A DNA stretch of 64,000 nt from Rhodococcus wratislaviensis (lineage in GTDB: Bacteria; Actinomycetota; Actinomycetes; Mycobacteriales; Mycobacteriaceae): the NCBI RefSeq assembly GCF_900455735.1, contig NZ_UAUI01000003.1, forward strand, positions 1 through 64,000. The letters are read 5' to 3'. The position numbers were made by a program, and so were the translations under genes. Positions 62,211-64,000 of this stretch are shown piece by piece. Each line of letters starts with the position of its first letter. Within the stretch, counting starts at the first letter, position 1. A model generated the notes under the pieces. The model made no database searches. It was not told the DNA's origin and was given only the letters and a program-made list of their open reading frames with translations.

Positions 62211-63674
62211 TCAGCCCAGGGCGGAGATCGCCTTCGCGACGCCCTCACCGTAGGCGGGGTCGCATTGGGTGCAGTTGTCGATGTGCCGCTGCACGACCTG
62301 CTGCGACGCGCCGTTGATGGCCCGCGCGGTGTTCTCGAACAACACCTGCTTCTGCTCGTCGCTCATGTTGTTGAACAACACGCGCGGCTGCGAGAAGTAG
62401 TCGTCGTCGTCCTCGCGGAAGTTGAACCGGTCGGCGAACGCGCCCACGCCCTGCGCGGGATCGCGGTACCGGCTCTGCTCCTGCCACTTGCCGTAGCTGT
62501 TCGGCTCGTAGTGCAGGGTGCCACCGTTGTTGCCGTCGACCCGCATGGCACCGTCGCGGTGGAAGTTGCTCACCGGGCAGCGGGCCGCATTGACCGGGAT
62601 CTGATAGTTGTTCACACCGAGGCGGTAGCGCTGCGCGTCACCGTAGGAGAACAACCGGCCCTGGAGCATCTTGTCGGGGGAGAAGCTGATGCCGGGCACG
62701 ACGTGCGCCGGGTTGAACGCCGCCTGCTCGACCTCGGCGAAATAGTTGTCGGGGTTGCGGTTGAGTTCCCATTCGCCGACCTCGATCAGTGGGTAGTCGG
62801 CCTTCGGCCACACCTTCGTCAGGTCGAACGGGTGGTAGGGGACCGTGTCGGCGTCGGCCTCGGGCATGATCTGCACGCACAGCTTCCACTTCGGGAAATT
62901 TCCGGCCTCGATGGCGTCGAAGAGGTCCCGCTGATGGCTCTCGCGGTCGGCGCCGACCAGGGCCCCGGCCTCGGCGTCGGTGAGGTTCTCGACACCCTGC
63001 TGCACACGGTGGTGGAACTTCACCCAGAAGCGTTCGCCCTCGGCGTTGATGAAACTGAAGGTGTGTGAACCGAATCCGTGCATGTGCCGGTACGACGACG
63101 GGATGCCGCGGTCGCTCATCACGATGGTGACCTGGTGCAGTGACTCGGGCAGCGATGTCCAGAAGTCCCAATTGTTGTCGGGGCTGCGCAGATTCGTGCG
63201 GGGATCGCGCTTGACGGCGTGGTTGAGGTCGGGGAACTTCAGCGGGTCGCGGAAGAAGAAGACCGGGGTGTTGTTGCCGACCAGGTCCCAGTTGCCTTCC
63301 TCGGTATAGAACTTGACCGCGAAGCCGCGGATGTCGCGCTCGGCGTCGGCGGCGCCGCGCTCACCGGCGACGGTGGAGAAGCGGGCGAACAGCTCGGTCT
63401 TCTTGCCGACCTCGGAGAAGATCTTCGCGCTGGTGTACCGAGTGATGTCGTTCGTGACCGTGAACGTTCCGAACGCACCGGAACCCTTGGCGTGCATGCG
63501 GCGTTCCGGAATGACCTCGCGGTCGAAATGTGCGAGCTTCTCGAGGAACCAGACGTCCTGCAGCAACTGCGGCCCGCGGGGCCCGGCGGTCACGACGTTC
63601 TGGTTGTCGGGGACGGGTGCGCCTACGGCCGTGGTGAGCTTGTCGCTGGTGTTCGCAGTGGTCTCTCGGCTCAC
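62211..63674 (-). CDS. katA: Monofunctional haem catalase
   Basis: A 487-residue clade-3-like small-subunit catalase. The catalytic His61 is in [12 protein letters not shown], the Asn and NADPH region is [20 protein letters not shown], and the proximal haem Tyr is in [14 protein letters not shown]. It converts hydrogen peroxide to water and oxygen. The GTG at 63672-63674 after GAAGGGA is preferred over a longer frame with a proline-rich lead. A strong AT-rich palindrome lies 163 bp upstream. Terminal Cys residues (CTQCDP) are common in this group. Confidence 0.95.
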   Translation of the reverse strand: MSRETTANTSDKLTTAVGAPVPDNQNVVTAGPRGPQLLQDVWFLEKLAHFDREVIPERRMHAKGSGAFGTFTVTNDITRYTSAKIFSEVGKKTELFARFSTVAGERGAADAERDIRGFAVKFYTEEGNWDLVGNNTPVFFFRDPLKFPDLNHAVKRDPRTNLRSPDNNWDFWTSLPESLHQVTIVMSDRGIPSSYRHMHGFGSHTFSFINAEGERFWVKFHHRVQQGVENLTDAEAGALVGADRESHQRDLFDAIEAGNFPKWKLCVQIMPEADADTVPYHPFDLTKVWPKADYPLIEVGEWELNRNPDNYFAEVEQAAFNPAHVVPGISFSPDKMLQGRLFSYGDAQRYRLGVNNYQIPVNAARCPVSNFHRDGAMRVDGNNGGTLHYEPNSYGKWQEQSRYRDPAQGVGAFADRFNFREDDDDYFSQPRVLFNNMSDEQKQVLFENTARAINGASQQVVQRHIDNCTQCDPAYGEGVAKAISALG

Positions 63675-63836
63675 AGTGGATCCCTTCGTTGCTGGCGGTC
63701 GCTCTGGGTTTTCTGGAACTGGCTGTCGGGCAAGAGGCTTCGCCGACGCCGGCGGATCGAACCACACTTACGGAGCGCGACGTGGTGGTGGCCGGCTCCC
63801 GCCCTCGCGTGTGTTCACGGTCACACTGCACCACCG

Positions 63837-63857
63837 TTTCTTGAATTAGTCAAGAAA
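63837..63857. promoter_or_regulatory. Candidate operator upstream of katA
   Basis: TTTCTTGA (63837-63844) and TCAAGAAA (63850-63857) form a perfect 8-bp inverted repeat around ATTAG, 163 bp before the catalase start and eight bases after the stop of the upstream gene. Symmetry and AT content fit a repressor or peroxide-sensor site. Confidence 0.45.
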
Positions 63858-63864
63858 GCGCGGG

Positions 63865-64000
63865 CTAACTTTCGATCGGAGTCGCTGTCTCCAACGCCGC
63901 AACCAGGAACTCTTCCGGAACCTCCGGCCAGTCGGACTGCCAGCGGCCGGCCCGCCTGTCCTCGAGAAGAGCCGTCAGCGCGGGCACCATGCGCGGCCCG
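63865..64000 (-). CDS. C-terminal fragment of an unidentified protein (cut by window edge)
   Basis: An open frame enters from the window edge and ends at the TAG at 63865-63867. The 44 visible residues include TALLEDRRAGRWQSDWPEVP and end in a short acidic tail (ATPIES). Codon use is GC-rich and consistent with coding. No family can be assigned from this fragment. It is transcribed toward katA and may belong to the same stress-related group. Confidence 0.5.
   Translation of the reverse strand, partial: GPRMVPALTALLEDRRAGRWQSDWPEVPEEFLVAALETATPIES

Overview
The window is high-GC actinobacterial DNA with GTG starts, ATGA/GTGA stop-start overlaps and mycobacterial-type gene order. The block lytic transglycosylase - enolase - DivIC/FtsB - DUF501 - exopolyphosphatase (2.4-6.9 kb) has the same order as Rv1022-Rv1026 of Mycobacterium tuberculosis, and the many paralogous steroid genes point to Rhodococcus, close to R. 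jostii/R. opacus. This assignment rests on gene content and order, not on a database search.

Layout. 0-2.3 kb: efeUOB iron-uptake operon on the minus strand, with a DtxR/IdeR-like site upstream. 2.4-7.0 kb: the conserved eno block and a tRNA with anticodon UAA. 7.1-11.5 kb: small unknowns, a methyltransferase, a phosphoesterase, and AraC and MarR regulators. 11.6-28.0 kb: first half of a steroid-degradation region. It holds three SDRs, an MFS transporter, a SnoaL-fold protein, an F420-type LLM oxidoreductase and an IclR regulator. It also holds a complete ring A/B set (flavin reductase HsaB, hydrolase HsaD, a KstD-like dehydrogenase, HsaE, HsaG, HsaF, an HsaA-like hydroxylase, extradiol dioxygenase HsaC) and a secreted lipase-like hydrolase. 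28.1-32.8 kb: an unrelated island with a mini-PPDK and winged-helix pair, a DUF427 protein, LtrA and a secreted hydrolase. 33.0-60.5 kb: second half of the steroid region. It holds KshA and KshB, a second HsaA, a canonical KstD and a TetR regulator. It also has side-chain beta-oxidation genes: thiolase, fused acyl-CoA dehydrogenase, MaoC hydratases, thioesterase, SDRs and two acyl-CoA synthetases. An igr-like cassette follows: two ACADs, ChsH1/ChsH2-like hydratase subunits and an Ltp2-like aldolase. 60.5-64 kb: class II amidotransferase, flavodoxin-type reductase, catalase and a truncated gene.

How it fits together. CoA ligases would activate a carboxylated side chain, which ACADs, MaoC hydratases, SDRs, thiolase and the Ltp2-type aldolase would shorten. 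KstD and KshA/KshB would open ring B. HsaA/HsaB, HsaC and HsaD would hydroxylate, cleave and hydrolyse ring A, and HsaE-HsaF-HsaG would turn the released dienoate into central metabolites. No CYP125-type P450 and no mce transporter is present. SDRs, BaiE-like SnoaL proteins and a BaiCD-like flavoenzyme are abundant. A bile-acid substrate such as cholate, already carboxylated and multiply hydroxylated, is therefore the best inference.

The main new observation is a 15-bp inverted-repeat motif (consensus TCYCRSTSASYGRRA). It recurs in eight intergenic promoter regions of this cluster and links genes 45 kb apart into a probable single regulon, with the IclR gene at 17.6 kb as the leading candidate regulator. 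Several long hairpins in intergenic regions fall into repeated sequence families.
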